Source of the DNA: CALUOB01 sp944322305
Lineage (GTDB): Bacteria > Actinomycetota > Coriobacteriia > Coriobacteriales > Coriobacteriaceae
Assembly (NCBI GenBank): GCA_963931605.1
Contig: OZ007031.1
Location: forward strand, 1,178,001 to 1,242,000
DNA: 64,000 bases
Direction: 5' to 3'
Below are positions 37,023 to 45,615 of the stretch, in pieces. Position 1 is the stretch's first letter; every line of letters begins with the position of its first letter. Below the pieces are notes generated by a model, which saw only the letters and a list, made by a program, of their open reading frames with translations, had not been told where the DNA came from and ran no database searches. Made by a program: the position numbers and the translations under genes.

Positions 37023-39890
37023 CTATCCCGTGATCTTCACGATAGGTGCGAAGCCCTTCATGAGCTTCTTGGTCTGGCCGCTCTTCTCGAAGCGCACCTC
37101 GATCATGTCGCCCGAGACCGAGAGCACCTCGCCCAGCCCGAAGGTCTTGTGGCGCACGGCATCGCCGGCCGAGAAGGTCTCGGCCGCGCGCGCGGGATCG
37201 GCGCGGCGCCGCTCGACCGCGTGGCCGCCGCCCGCCATGCCGAGCGCCTCGGCCGCGCTCATGCGGCCGCCCACAGCCCGGCGCGCGCTGCCCGCGCCGA
37301 AGGTGCGCACGCCCTCGGAGGACGCAGCCCCGCGCCCGCGCACGGCCCCGCCGCCAGCCTCGGCCGACACCGGGCCGCCGTGGCGCCGCACGCCGCCCGA
37401 GCCGCCAAAGGTCGAACCCGAGGCGAACCCGCCGGTAGAGCGCGTGTGCGAGCCGAACACGTGCCCGCCGTACATGTCAGACCCCAGGCCGCTGCCGAAG
37501 GTGCCGCGGCGGTCGCCGCGCTTCTCCCAGCCGGTGCCCTCGAAACCCGCCGAGCCTATGCCCGAGAACTCGATGTGCTCCTCGGGGATCTCGTTCACAA
37601 AGCGGCTGCGCGGGTTGGCCTGCGTGGATCCGTAGGTGCGGCGCGTGGCGGCGTAGGTGAGGAACAGCCGCTTGCGGGCGCGCGTGATGGCCACGTACGC
37701 CAGGCGCCGCTCCTCCTCCAGCTTCTCGGGGTCGTCGGCGAAGCCGGCGATGTGCGGGAAGATGCCCTCCTCAAGGCCGGCCACGAACACCACGGGAAAC
37801 TCCAGGCCCTTGGCCGAGTGCACGGTCATCATCGTGATGGCCTGCGTCTGGCCGGCCAGCGCGTCTAGGTCCGAGCGCAGGGCGAGCCACTCCATCAGCG
37901 CCGGGAGCGCGGCGCAGGCCAGCGGGCCGTAGGCGGCCTCCACCGGATCGAACCCGCCCGCGCTGTCATTGGGGACGGGCACCAATGGCAGATCGCCTGC
38001 CTCCGCCCCCTCACCGGCGTTCTCCGACCCGCCATTGGTACCCGTCCCCAATGGCGGGGCAGGCAGATCGGCGATGCCGGCCTCTCGCAGCTCCTCCAGG
38101 CTCTCCAGCGTGCCCTCTATGTCCTCGTGGCTCTCCTCGAACTCGGCCGCCACGCCCAGGAATTCCTGAATGTTCTCCACGCGGCCCTCGGCCTCGGGCG
38201 TGCCCTCGGCCTTGAGCGAGCGGATGAGGCCGCTCATCTCGACGATGCGGTCCACCACGTCCTTGAGCTCACCGTCGAGCCGGCGCCCCTCGCGCACGAT
38301 CTGCGTGAAGTCGGCCAGGGCGTTGCGCACCTTGGCCGAGAAGAGCCCCGTCTCGGCCGTTGCCATCTCGCAGGCTTGGAAGAAGCTCACGCGGTACTGG
38401 GCAGCCAGCCCCTCGATCTTGGCGATGGAGGTGGAGCCGATGCCGCGGCGCGGCGTGTTGACCACGCGCTTGACGCTCATCTCGTCGGCGGGGTTCACCA
38501 CCATCTTGAGGTAGGCCATGACGTCGCGGATCTCGGCACGGTCGAAGAAGCGCGTGCCGCCCACGATCTTGTACGGCACGCCCGCGCGCAGGAACATGTC
38601 TTCCAGGATGCGCGACTGCGCGTTGGTGCGGTAGAACACGGCCACGTCGTCGTAGGTACAGCGCTTGGCGCGCACGAGCTTCTCGATCTCGGCGGCGATC
38701 CAGCGGCCCTCGTCCCGCTCGTCGCTTGCCTGGTAGGCCTGGATCTTCTCGCCGTCGCCGGCCGCGGTGAACAGGCGCTTCTCCTTGCGCCGGCTGTTGT
38801 TGGCCACCACGGCGTTGGCCGCCGCCAGGATGTGGCCGGTCGAGCGGTAGTTCTGCTCGAGCTTGACCACGCGTGCGGCGGGGAAGTCCTTCTCGAAGTC
38901 GAGGATGTTGGAGATGTCAGCGCCGCGCCAGCTGTAAATGGACTGGTCGTCGTCGCCCACCACCATGAGGTTCTGGTGCTTGGCGGCGAGCAGGTTGGCG
39001 ATCTCGTACTGCACGTGGTTGGTGTCCTGGTACTCGTCCACGCTGATGTAGCGGAAGCGGTCCTGGTACTTTTCGAGAACCTCGGGGCGGGTGCGCAGAA
39101 GCTCCAGCGCGCGCACGAGCAGGTCGTCGAAGTCCATGGCGTTGGCGGCGCGCAGGCGGCGCTCGAGCTCCTGGTAGACCTGGGCGGCCTTCTGCTCGGG
39201 CGGCGTGGAAGCCATGCGCTGGAACTCGTCCGGGCCGATCATGGCATTTTTGGCCGAGCTGATGCGACTGCGGATCATGTTCACGGGGAACTGCTTCTGC
39301 TCGATGCCGAGCGCGCTCATGATGTCGCGCACCATGCGGCGGGAATCGTCGTCATCGTAGATGGTGAACTGGCCGGTGTAGCCGAGAAGGTCGGCGTCCT
39401 CGCGCAGGATGCGCACGCACATGGCATGGAAGGTGCACACCCACATGCCGCGCGTGCCGCCGGGCAGCAGCGCCTGCAGGCGCTCGCGCATCTCGGCTGC
39501 GGCCTTGTTGGTGAAGGTGATGGCCAAGATGCGCCACGGGCGCACGTCGAGGTCGCGCACGATGTGGGCGATGCGGTAGGTCAGCACGCGCGTTTTGCCC
39601 GAGCCCGCGCCGGCAAGCACCAAAAGCGGGCCCTCGGTGGTCTCGACGGCCTCGCGCTGAGCCGGGTTCAGACCCTCCAGGTCAAGCGGAGGAAACGTCG
39701 GCGGCTGCCAGGCGGGACGGGGCGCGGCGGCCTCCGGGCGCGCCGCGGGTGCAGGTGCCGGCGCAGACGCGGACGCCGGGGTGTCCCACGCCAGCGGCAT
39801 CGCAGGTTGCTGCGGCATCTGAGGCTGCGGCGCCTGTCCTGCGGCAGCGGCGGCCGCGTGTGCGTTGTTCTCCCAAGGCATGTCGTGCAT
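37023..39890 (-). CDS. pcrA: ATP-dependent DNA helicase PcrA/UvrD with in-frame palindromic insertion
   Basis: A 955-residue superfamily 1A helicase for repair and replication restart. After an Ala/Pro/Gln-rich N-terminus (about 70 residues) come LNPAQREAVETTEGPLLVLA, Walker A GAGSGKT near residue 95, AITFTNKAAAEMRERL, VDEYQDTNHVQYEIANLL, VVGDDDQSIYSWRGAD, LEQNYRST, MTVHSAKGLEFPVVFVAG and YVAITRARKRLFLTYA, the full helicase set. The C-terminal 180 residues are Gly/Ser/Arg-rich and end in a small basic domain. Residues about 612-641 are encoded by a variant of the palindromic element seen at 8.7 and 26.4 kb. It stays in frame and lies between the 2B region and motif V. The ATG follows GGGAGACGCAC. 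Confidence 0.94.
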   Translation of the reverse strand: MHDMPWENNAHAAAAAAGQAPQPQMPQQPAMPLAWDTPASASAPAPAPAARPEAAAPRPAWQPPTFPPLDLEGLNPAQREAVETTEGPLLVLAGAGSGKTRVLTYRIAHIVRDLDVRPWRILAITFTNKAAAEMRERLQALLPGGTRGMWVCTFHAMCVRILREDADLLGYTGQFTIYDDDDSRRMVRDIMSALGIEQKQFPVNMIRSRISSAKNAMIGPDEFQRMASTPPEQKAAQVYQELERRLRAANAMDFDDLLVRALELLRTRPEVLEKYQDRFRYISVDEYQDTNHVQYEIANLLAAKHQNLMVVGDDDQSIYSWRGADISNILDFEKDFPAARVVKLEQNYRSTGHILAAANAVVANNSRRKEKRLFTAAGDGEKIQAYQASDERDEGRWIAAEIEKLVRAKRCTYDDVAVFYRTNAQSRILEDMFLRAGVPYKIVGGTRFFDRAEIRDVMAYLKMVVNPADEMSVKRVVNTPRRGIGSTSIAKIEGLAAQYRVSFFQACEMATAETGLFSAKVRNALADFTQIVREGRRLDGELKDVVDRIVEMSGLIRSLKAEGTPEAEGRVENIQEFLGVAAEFEESHEDIEGTLESLEELREAGIADLPAPPLGTGTNGGSENAGEGAEAGDLPLVPVPNDSAGGFDPVEAAYGPLACAALPALMEWLALRSDLDALAGQTQAITMMTVHSAKGLEFPVVFVAGLEEGIFPHIAGFADDPEKLEEERRLAYVAITRARKRLFLTYAATRRTYGSTQANPRSRFVNEIPEEHIEFSGIGSAGFEGTGWEKRGDRRGTFGSGLGSDMYGGHVFGSHTRSTGGFASGSTFGGSGGVRRHGGPVSAEAGGGAVRGRGAASSEGVRTFGAGSARRAVGGRMSAAEALGMAGGGHAVERRRADPARAAETFSAGDAVRHKTFGLGEVLSVSGDMIEVRFEKSGQTKKLMKGFAPIVKITG
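37967..38054. repeat. Palindromic element variant inside the pcrA coding region
   Basis: CATTGGGGACGGGCACCAAT begins at 37967 and its inverted partner ATTGGTACCCGTCCCCAATG ends near 38053; the arms are about 23 bp with a 41-nt centre. The element adds about 30 residues, including APPLGTGTNGGSE and DLPLVPVPND, which are exactly what the two arms encode. Confidence 0.85.
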
Positions 39891-40255
39891 GTGCGTCTCC
39901 CGGTCCTCGCTTTCAACGGGAACCAGTATAGCCGCCCGTGCGGACACAAAACTCGCGCGCCCCCGGAGCCACAAACCCTCCGGGGAGAGAACACACGGAG
40001 GACAGCGCCCGGACGCGCCCCGCCCCCGTGCGTGTTCCGCATGCAAACCGTTTACCCTCCAACGCTGCGCATGCAAACCGTATCAGCTACAACCCGAAAA
40101 CGGCGTTTTAGAGAAACAACGTGCATGCGCAACCCCGCGTATGGAGCAATTTGCATGCGCAACGCACTTCGTGAGACGAGGTGCATGCGGAACTTCGGGT
40201 GCTTCTCGGCCGCATGCGCAACGCTGCGTGTGGAGCAACCTGCATGCGGCGCGTC
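39891..40255. repeat. GCATGCGCAAC direct-repeat array between pcrA and the M81 gene
   Basis: No gene is supported. GCATGCAAACC occurs near 40039 and 40069. GCATGCGCAAC (about 40123), GCATGCGCAAC (40153), GCATGCGGAAC (40183), GCATGCGCAAC (40212) and GCATGCGG (40242) then follow with a 29-30-bp period up to the M81 stop codon. Between units, GTATGGAGCAA and GTGTGGAGCAA are also shared. On the left, part of the region is the pcrA leader. Confidence 0.75.
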
Positions 40256-41500
40256 CTAGCAGCGCTCTATATACATAAGCTCGTCCATCTCGTCCACGGG
40301 CCACATCGGGCGGAAGATGTGCTTGAACGGAATGTGCTCGGAGCGCTGGATCGTCGGCCCGCCGGTGAGTGCCATGGTGTGGTAGGCGGTCTCGGGGATG
40401 AGGTAGGTGTCCAGGTAGCCCATCTTCACCACCACGATGTCGTAGTCGTGAAAGTCAACGCCCGCACCGCTGAACTGCTCCATCGTGCCGTACTGCACGT
40501 TTTTGTCCATCACCAGCACCTCGACCGTGGTGCCGTCTACCGCCACCACGTGGCACGGCCCCACCCAGTGCGGCGGGTTGCCGCCCGTCAGCGCGTCGCC
40601 CGACACCTTGAGCACGCCCTCTATGTGCACGGGGGCCGAAAGCTCGTCCAGCCCCACGCCCAGGTCAAACGACACGTGGTCGCCAGGCCGCTTCGCCCCA
40701 ACGAGCGCGCAGGCCGCCGGGTCGTTGACGCCCGCCACCAAGACCGCCTTGCCCCGCACGTCTTGGGCGAGAAGCTCCCGGAGCAACGCGGTGTTGTACC
40801 CCGCGCCGCCGGCCCCGCAGTTGTCGCCCGAGTCGGTGATGACCGCGGTCTTGCCGGCAAAGGCGATCGCGTCGCGCACGGAGTCGGCCGGCTCGCCGAA
40901 GTTGCCCGTGAACCGGAACTCGCGCCGATGCTCCCAGGCGTAGGCCGCCACGCGCTCGGCCACCTGCTCGCAGTGCGCGCGGTCGGCCGGCTCGTTGGGC
41001 ACCACGACCACCGCGGCGCCGAGCTTGTCGTCGTCGTGGCGGATATAGCCCACATGGTACGAGCTCGAGAACACCCGCGGGTCGCGCTCCGCCTCGTCAA
41101 GCAGGGCGTTTATCGACCGCATGGGTTCCATGGCCGACACGCTGCGCTCGCCGCCCACCATGATGGGCAACTTCAGCATCACCGGGTGCATGGGGCGGCG
41201 GCGCTGCATGAGGTCCACGAGCTTGCGCGCCACCAGGCGCTCGGACTCGACGGTGTCGATGTGCGGTGACTCGCGGTAGCAGCGCACGATGTTGAGGCGC
41301 CTCACCAGCTCGGCGGTCACGTTGCCGTGCGGGTCCATGACCATGGCGATGGGCACGTGCGCGCCCACGATCTCGCGGATGCGGCGCACCAGGTAGTGCT
41401 CGCCGGAGACCCCTTCGAGCCCGCGGATGCCGCTTGCGCCGTGAAACTGCAGGTAAATGCCATCAATCTCGTCCAGGTGGTCTTTGAGCTCGCCGAGCAC
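40256..41500 (-). CDS. M81-family metallopeptidase (MlrC-like), apparently lacking its 5' end
   Basis: A 414-codon frame matching the M81/DUF1485 family, zinc enzymes known from microcystin degradation and otherwise of unclear substrate. Present are EIDGIYLQFHGASG, VPIAMVMDPHGNVTAELV (the DPHGN metal ligands), ESPHIDTVESERLVARKL (His ligand region), KLPIMVGGERS and TDSGDNCGAGGAGYNT. Full proteins have about 85 more N-terminal residues with an ETNTF-type motif, which is not found upstream. A neighbouring minus-strand frame at about 41510-41600 reads CAWARLPEEELR, the kind of sequence expected just before residue 1. This points to a frameshift and decay of the 5' part. A GTG at 41500 could still start a shortened protein. 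Confidence 0.7.
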   Translation of the reverse strand: MLGELKDHLDEIDGIYLQFHGASGIRGLEGVSGEHYLVRRIREIVGAHVPIAMVMDPHGNVTAELVRRLNIVRCYRESPHIDTVESERLVARKLVDLMQRRRPMHPVMLKLPIMVGGERSVSAMEPMRSINALLDEAERDPRVFSSSYHVGYIRHDDDKLGAAVVVVPNEPADRAHCEQVAERVAAYAWEHRREFRFTGNFGEPADSVRDAIAFAGKTAVITDSGDNCGAGGAGYNTALLRELLAQDVRGKAVLVAGVNDPAACALVGAKRPGDHVSFDLGVGLDELSAPVHIEGVLKVSGDALTGGNPPHWVGPCHVVAVDGTTVEVLVMDKNVQYGTMEQFSGAGVDFHDYDIVVVKMGYLDTYLIPETAYHTMALTGGPTIQRSEHIPFKHIFRPMWPVDEMDELMYIERC

Positions 41501-41927
41501 GCGGCGGGCGCGCCTGGGCAGGGCGAAGCTCCTCCTCCGGGAGCCTGGCCCACGCGCAAACCGCAGCGCTGAGCCGGCGGCGGTTCCTTGGCAACAGCGT
41601 AGCGGCTCGGCGGCACCGTCTTGACCGACCGTGCTGCCGTCTGCGCCGGCAGCAGCCCTGCCTGCAAAACGTCATCCCGCAGGGCTTCGCTTGCACATGG
41701 TTCCGCTACATCGCTGCTTGCCGGCTGCGTGAGGTACCTTTTGCTCGCAAAGCGTTCTACGAGGTAATAATGAAGCAGAAATCCCTTGAGGACAGGGTGG
41801 CACGCAAAAAGCCGCGCCCGAACCTCGGACGCGGCTTGCAAGCAAAACGCTGTTGGCGCGCGGAACGCGACCCCTACAGAGGGACGCGGCCCTTACCGGA
41901 AAATGCAGCCCCTTCCGGGGGGCGCCC
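41501..41927. other. Decayed 5' region of the M81 gene and uppP downstream region
   Basis: No intact gene. It contains the probable frameshifted 5' remains of the M81 gene (about 41500-41620), a CCCTGC...GCAGGG hairpin (about 41646-41676), the uppP terminator and a GC-rich stretch at 41870-41927 with CCTACAG boxes. Confidence 0.4.
41806..41836 (-). terminator. Rho-independent terminator downstream of uppP
   Basis: On the minus strand AAGCCGCG...CGCGGCTTTTT: AGCCGCG (about 41810-41816) pairs with CGCGGCT (41829-41835), followed by five T residues. Confidence 0.75.
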
Positions 41928-42884
41928 CTACAGGATCCCCATGGGGCGCAGCACCAGGAAATACGCGAGCACGAGCACGCCCAGAACGATGCGGTACCAG
42001 CCAAACACGATGAAGGTGTGGCGGCGCACGAAGCTCATCAGCCACTTGATGGCAAGCAGCGACACCACGAAGGCCACGATGCAGCCCACCGCCATGATGG
42101 CGATCTCGTTGGTGCCGAACGTGCCGCCGTCGAGCACCACGTACTTCACGAGCTTGAGTGCGCTGGCGCCGAACATGACGGGGATGGCCAAAAAGAACGT
42201 GAACTTGGAAGCCACCGAGCGCGTGCAGCCCAGCAGCAAGCCGCCGATGATGGTGGAGCCGGAGCGCGACGTGCCGGGAATGAGCGAAAGCACCTGGAAG
42301 CAGCCGATGCCGAAGGCCGTGCCAACCGGCAGGTCCTCCACGCGGGTGATCGCGCCGAAGTCGCCGCCGTCGGTGGGCTCAACCGCCTCGGCGGGACGGG
42401 CGAAGTGCGCGCCGGCCGGACGGCTGCCCGGAACCACGCCCTCCTCCTCGATGCGGCGCTTGAGCACGCGCTTGCGCCACATCTCGATCGCGATGAAGGC
42501 GATGCCGTACACGATAAGTGCCGCCGCAACCACCACACCGTTGTAGAGGTGCTCCTCCATGAAGTCGTCCAGGGGGATGCCGATGATGGCCGCCGGCAGG
42601 CATGCCAGCACGATCTTGCCCCACAGCGCCCAGGTGGCGCGGCGGCCCTCCTTGCCCTTGCTCGGGCTGAACGGGTTGAGTTCGTGGAAGAACAGCACGC
42701 ACACCGCGAGAATGGCGCCGAGCTGGATCACCACCAGAAACATGTTCATGAACTCTTCGGTCACGTTGAGCTTCATGAACTCGTCGACCAAGATCATGTG
42801 CCCGGTCGACGAGATGGGCAGCCACTCGGTGATGCCCTCCACCAAGCCGAGAAACGCCGACTTGACGAGCTCGATAACGTCCAC
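41928..42884 (-). CDS. uppP: Undecaprenyl-diphosphatase UppP (BacA)
   Basis: A 318-residue polytopic membrane enzyme dephosphorylating undecaprenyl diphosphate, which recycles the wall lipid carrier and gives bacitracin tolerance. Signatures are FLGLVEGITEWLPISSTGHM (residues 10-29, catalytic Glu and Ser) and LIPGTSRSGSTIIGGLLLG (second catalytic motif with Arg). WPISSTGH-type and PGTSRSG motifs are complete. An insert of about 45 residues (KRRIEEEGVVPGSRPAG to TRVEDLPVG) sits in a central loop and makes the protein longer than the usual 265-290. The GTG at 42884 is preceded by GGAGGTACC. Confidence 0.95.
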   Translation of the reverse strand: MDVIELVKSAFLGLVEGITEWLPISSTGHMILVDEFMKLNVTEEFMNMFLVVIQLGAILAVCVLFFHELNPFSPSKGKEGRRATWALWGKIVLACLPAAIIGIPLDDFMEEHLYNGVVVAAALIVYGIAFIAIEMWRKRVLKRRIEEEGVVPGSRPAGAHFARPAEAVEPTDGGDFGAITRVEDLPVGTAFGIGCFQVLSLIPGTSRSGSTIIGGLLLGCTRSVASKFTFFLAIPVMFGASALKLVKYVVLDGGTFGTNEIAIMAVGCIVAFVVSLLAIKWLMSFVRRHTFIVFGWYRIVLGVLVLAYFLVLRPMGIL

Positions 42885-43489
42885 GGTACCTCCTTCGTGC
42901 GTGTGGGCCCAACGGTGTTTGAGGTGCAATGGCCCGCGTGCTCCCCATTATGCCTGAGCGGGCCAGATACGCAGGCGAGAACGCCCGCGGTTTATCAAAA
43001 GATAAGAGTTGGCGCAACGGCTGGCCGAAGTTGGGCGCAGAAAGGACGCGCAGCGATGCAAGGCTCTGCGAAGCCGCCGTTGGTGTGCAAATATTCGAGC
43101 TATGGACGATTCTTTGCGCCCTTGGGGAAGGCGGCGCGCCGATCTGTGCAAATATATACATATTTCCCATCGTTTTACCTGTTGATTTTCCTAGGCTATG
43201 CAGAAAAAGAATGACCGAGAAAAGGTACCGCCGCCAATCGTTCATAGCTCGAAAAATTGCACACTCAGGCTGAGATGCTCACGGCGCAGGGCGTTTGGGC
43301 TCACTCCAGGCACGCCGTTCCTCCCGCAACGACCCCGCTTCACCGCCGAATGACTCGTTTACCGAAAAAAAACGGAGGTTTGCGCGCGTTCGCACCTAGA
43401 GGGGTATAACGTCACCGACGTTAACCCCGCCGGACCAAGGCCGCGGCGGATGCCCGCTGAGCGGGTTGCTTACATCGAGGAGGCCAGCT
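42885..43489. other. AT-richer intergenic region with a long inverted repeat
   Basis: No gene is supported. GTGTGCAAATATTCGAGCTATG would be too long to pair by chance: arms at 43083-43104 and 43243-43264 match in inverse orientation with about three mismatches over 22 bp. The 138 bp between them include the AT-rich CAAATATATACATATTT (about 43147-43163). The right part holds the usp promoter region. Confidence 0.5.
43380..43422 (+). promoter_or_regulatory. Putative usp promoter with AACGTC-N3-GACGTT operator
   Basis: TTGCGC (43380-43385) and TATAAC (43405-43410) are 19 bp apart, a little wide. Directly over the -10 end and start region lies the perfect inverted repeat AACGTC-ACC-GACGTT (43408-43422), a plausible repressor or activator site. 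Confidence 0.4.
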
Positions 43490-43927
43490 ATGAACGAGGG
43501 TTACAAGACAGTTTTCGTAGCGCTTGACGGCACTGAGCAGCAGGAATTCGTGATGGCGCGCGCCATGAAAGTCGCCGCCAACAACCACGCCAAGTTCGTG
43601 ATCGGCCACGTGATCGACTCCACGGCGCTTGAGACCGCCGGCGCCTACCCGGTCGACCTGATCGCTGGGCTCGAGGAGGCCTTCCGCTCCTCCATCGCCG
43701 AGCAGCTGGAAGAGGCCAAGGCCAACCCCGACATCCCCGAGGTCGAAGTTATCGTCCGCGCCGGCCGCATCCGCGAGACCCTCAAAGAGGAGATGCTCGA
43801 CGTGGTGAAGCCCGACCTGGTGCTCTGCGGCGCCCGCGGCCTCTCCTCCATCAAGTACGCGCTGCTGGGCTCCATCTCCACGTTCCTGCTGCGCAACACC
43901 GACTGCGACATCCTCGTGGTGAAGTAG
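43490..43927 (+). CDS. Universal stress protein (UspA family)
   Basis: A 145-residue UspA-fold protein. It opens GYKTVFVALDGTEQQEFVMA, has FVIGHVIDSTAL and the acidic helix GLEEAFRSSIAEQLEEAKA, and ends with KPDLVLCGARGLSSIKYALL followed by GSISTFLLRNTDCDILVVK. The ATP-binding GxxGxx(9)GSxS motif appears as GARGLSS...LLGSIST, so the ATP-binding type is likely. Such proteins respond to starvation, oxygen or energy stress; the exact role varies. The ATG at 43490 is seven bases after GAGGAGG. The gene is monocistronic, with a strong terminator and an operator-like palindrome at its promoter. Confidence 0.92.
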   Translation: MNEGYKTVFVALDGTEQQEFVMARAMKVAANNHAKFVIGHVIDSTALETAGAYPVDLIAGLEEAFRSSIAEQLEEAKANPDIPEVEVIVRAGRIRETLKEEMLDVVKPDLVLCGARGLSSIKYALLGSISTFLLRNTDCDILVVK

Positions 43928-43967
43928 CCTGAGGCGAGAAACACGCCGCACGGCTGATACACAACGC

Positions 43968-44001
43968 AAGGCGGCCCGCCGGGAATCCGGCGGGCCGCCT
44001 T
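43968..44001 (+). terminator. Terminator of the universal stress gene
   Basis: AAGGCGGCCCGCCGG (43968-43982) pairs with CCGGCGGGCCGCCTT (43987-44001) around a four-base loop, about 40 bp past the stop. The downstream T-run is short. Confidence 0.75.
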
Positions 44002-44109
44002 CATGCGACAAGAACCTGCTATGGGAAACGGGTGCGAACGCTAGCACCGCGCACCCGCTATCCGCGCCCGCTCCCCACAGCAGACGCGCGCTCGGAGCAG
44101 GGCAATACC

Positions 44110-45117
44110 CTACACCACGAGGAAGATCATCGCGATGATGCAGGCGAAGCCCGCAAGGTCGGTGGGCGCGAAGATGACACCCAGCAAGAGCGCGCTGGTC
44201 ACCGTAGCCGAGATGGGCTCGATGCTGCCCAGCAGGCTCGCGCGCATGGAGCCCAAATCGGACACGCCCTGCATGTAGAGCAGATAGGCAAGGAAGCTCC
44301 CCACCACCACGAGCACGAACAGGGCACCCCAGCCAATGAGGTCAAACGACACGGCGTAGGTCCACGGGCGAACGAACAGCGAGGCCGCGACCCCCGCCAC
44401 GAGCATGCCGGTGCCCGTGACGATGGGCGAGCCGTAGGTGGGCAGCACGCGCGCCGGCAGGATAGAGAGCAGCGCGCCGCCCAGCGCCGCGCCCAAGCCG
44501 TAGACAAGGCCGTCCACCGGCACGGCAAGCGTAGAGGGGTTGCCGCCCGTGGCGATGAGGTAGGTGCCGAACAGCGCCAGCACCAGCCCGGCCGCCTCGC
44601 GCTTGCGGGGCGCGCGGCGCGCGGTGACGCACGAGTACCCCATGATGAGCACCAGCTGCAGGCACTGCAGCACGGTGGCGGTGCCGGAGTTGGTAGCGCC
44701 CACCGCCGCCAGGTAGGCAAACTGGTTGAAGAGCAAGCCACCCATGGCAAACACCAGCACGGTGAGCAGGTCGCGCGGCGTGCGCAGCAGCTTCACCAGG
44801 CGCGCGCGGTCAGCCATGAGCACGTAGGCCAAGAAGAGCAGGCCCGCCGTGACCTGGCGCACGCAGACCAGCCAAGGCGTCTGAACCCCGTAGTTCTCGA
44901 ACAGGAAGCTGGCACAGGTGCCCGAGAAGCCCCAGCACGCGCCGCCCACCAGCGTGCAGGCGATGCCGCGCGTGAGCTTGCGGCTGGCAGCACCCTGGGC
45001 GAGCTTGCGGGCCGCGCGCCGGCGGCGCCGCTCGGAGGCGGGGTCGGTTGCGCGCGCGGCAACCCCGCCCGCCACTGCGCCGTCTCGCACTTCTGCCGCC
45101 ATCTCGTTGCCCTGCAC
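44110..45117 (-). CDS. EamA/DMT-family transporter
   Basis: A 335-residue drug/metabolite-superfamily membrane protein with ten predicted helices in two EamA repeats. Visible parts are TLVGGACWGFSGTCASFLFE, LVCVRQVTAGLLFLAYVLMA, FAYLAAVGATNSGTATVLQC (repeat 1 signature) and ALFGTYLIATGG. Near the end come YLLYMQGVSDLGSMRASLLG and SIEPISATVTSALLLGV (repeat 2 signature). The cytoplasmic N-terminus of 50 residues is Arg-rich. The GTG at 45117 is chosen for GGGGAGGATTGCA just upstream; an ATG 21 codons earlier lacks a binding site. Likely substrates are amino acids or metabolites exported from the cell, but this is not resolvable. Confidence 0.85.
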   Translation of the reverse strand: MQGNEMAAEVRDGAVAGGVAARATDPASERRRRRAARKLAQGAASRKLTRGIACTLVGGACWGFSGTCASFLFENYGVQTPWLVCVRQVTAGLLFLAYVLMADRARLVKLLRTPRDLLTVLVFAMGGLLFNQFAYLAAVGATNSGTATVLQCLQLVLIMGYSCVTARRAPRKREAAGLVLALFGTYLIATGGNPSTLAVPVDGLVYGLGAALGGALLSILPARVLPTYGSPIVTGTGMLVAGVAASLFVRPWTYAVSFDLIGWGALFVLVVVGSFLAYLLYMQGVSDLGSMRASLLGSIEPISATVTSALLLGVIFAPTDLAGFACIIAMIFLVV

Positions 45118-45615
45118 TGCAATCCTCCCCGCGTCCGCCAAGGCGCCCGCGCAGGCGCCCCGTGATGTTTCCCTCGCCATACTAGCATCGCCCATACGAT
45201 AAAAACACCAGCTCATAGGCCGTGTGCACGCAAAGGGGCGCGCTGCTTTATCCCGCTGAAGCACCCGCTCGGGCAATGCGGGCACATCCCGGCAGCGCAC
45301 GCAGACGCACACAACTCCTCCACAGAACGCCGCGCTCTCCGACCGTCCACCCGCCGCGCCCGCAGCCGTGTCCAGCCGTCCGCCCGACGCGCCCGCAACT
45401 GCATCCGACTCTCCATCCGCCGCGCCTGCAGCTGCATCCGACTCTCTGCCCGCCGCGGCACGCCCGCGTCCGCGCCACGCCCCTGCGTGCCGGCCGCCGC
45501 ATCCCAGATGCCCCTGCAGCCACCCCCTCCGCTCCGCCGGTGGGTATACTTGCAGGTATTGCACAACCGCGCCGGCCGGGTCCGCCCCGTCCGGCGCCCG
45601 TACGCGAGGAGCACT
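45118..45615. repeat. Divergent intergenic gap with degenerate ~30-bp repeats
   Basis: No gene is supported. Between about 45340 and 45480, blocks CGCGCCCGCAACTGCATCCG and CGCGCCTGCAGCTGCATCCG, each followed by ACTCTC, alternate with CCGCCGCG-type words at roughly 30-33-bp steps. This gives Ala/Pro/Ser-rich open frames on both strands that are not genes. The M16 gene start has GAGGAGC at 45606. Confidence 0.5.
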
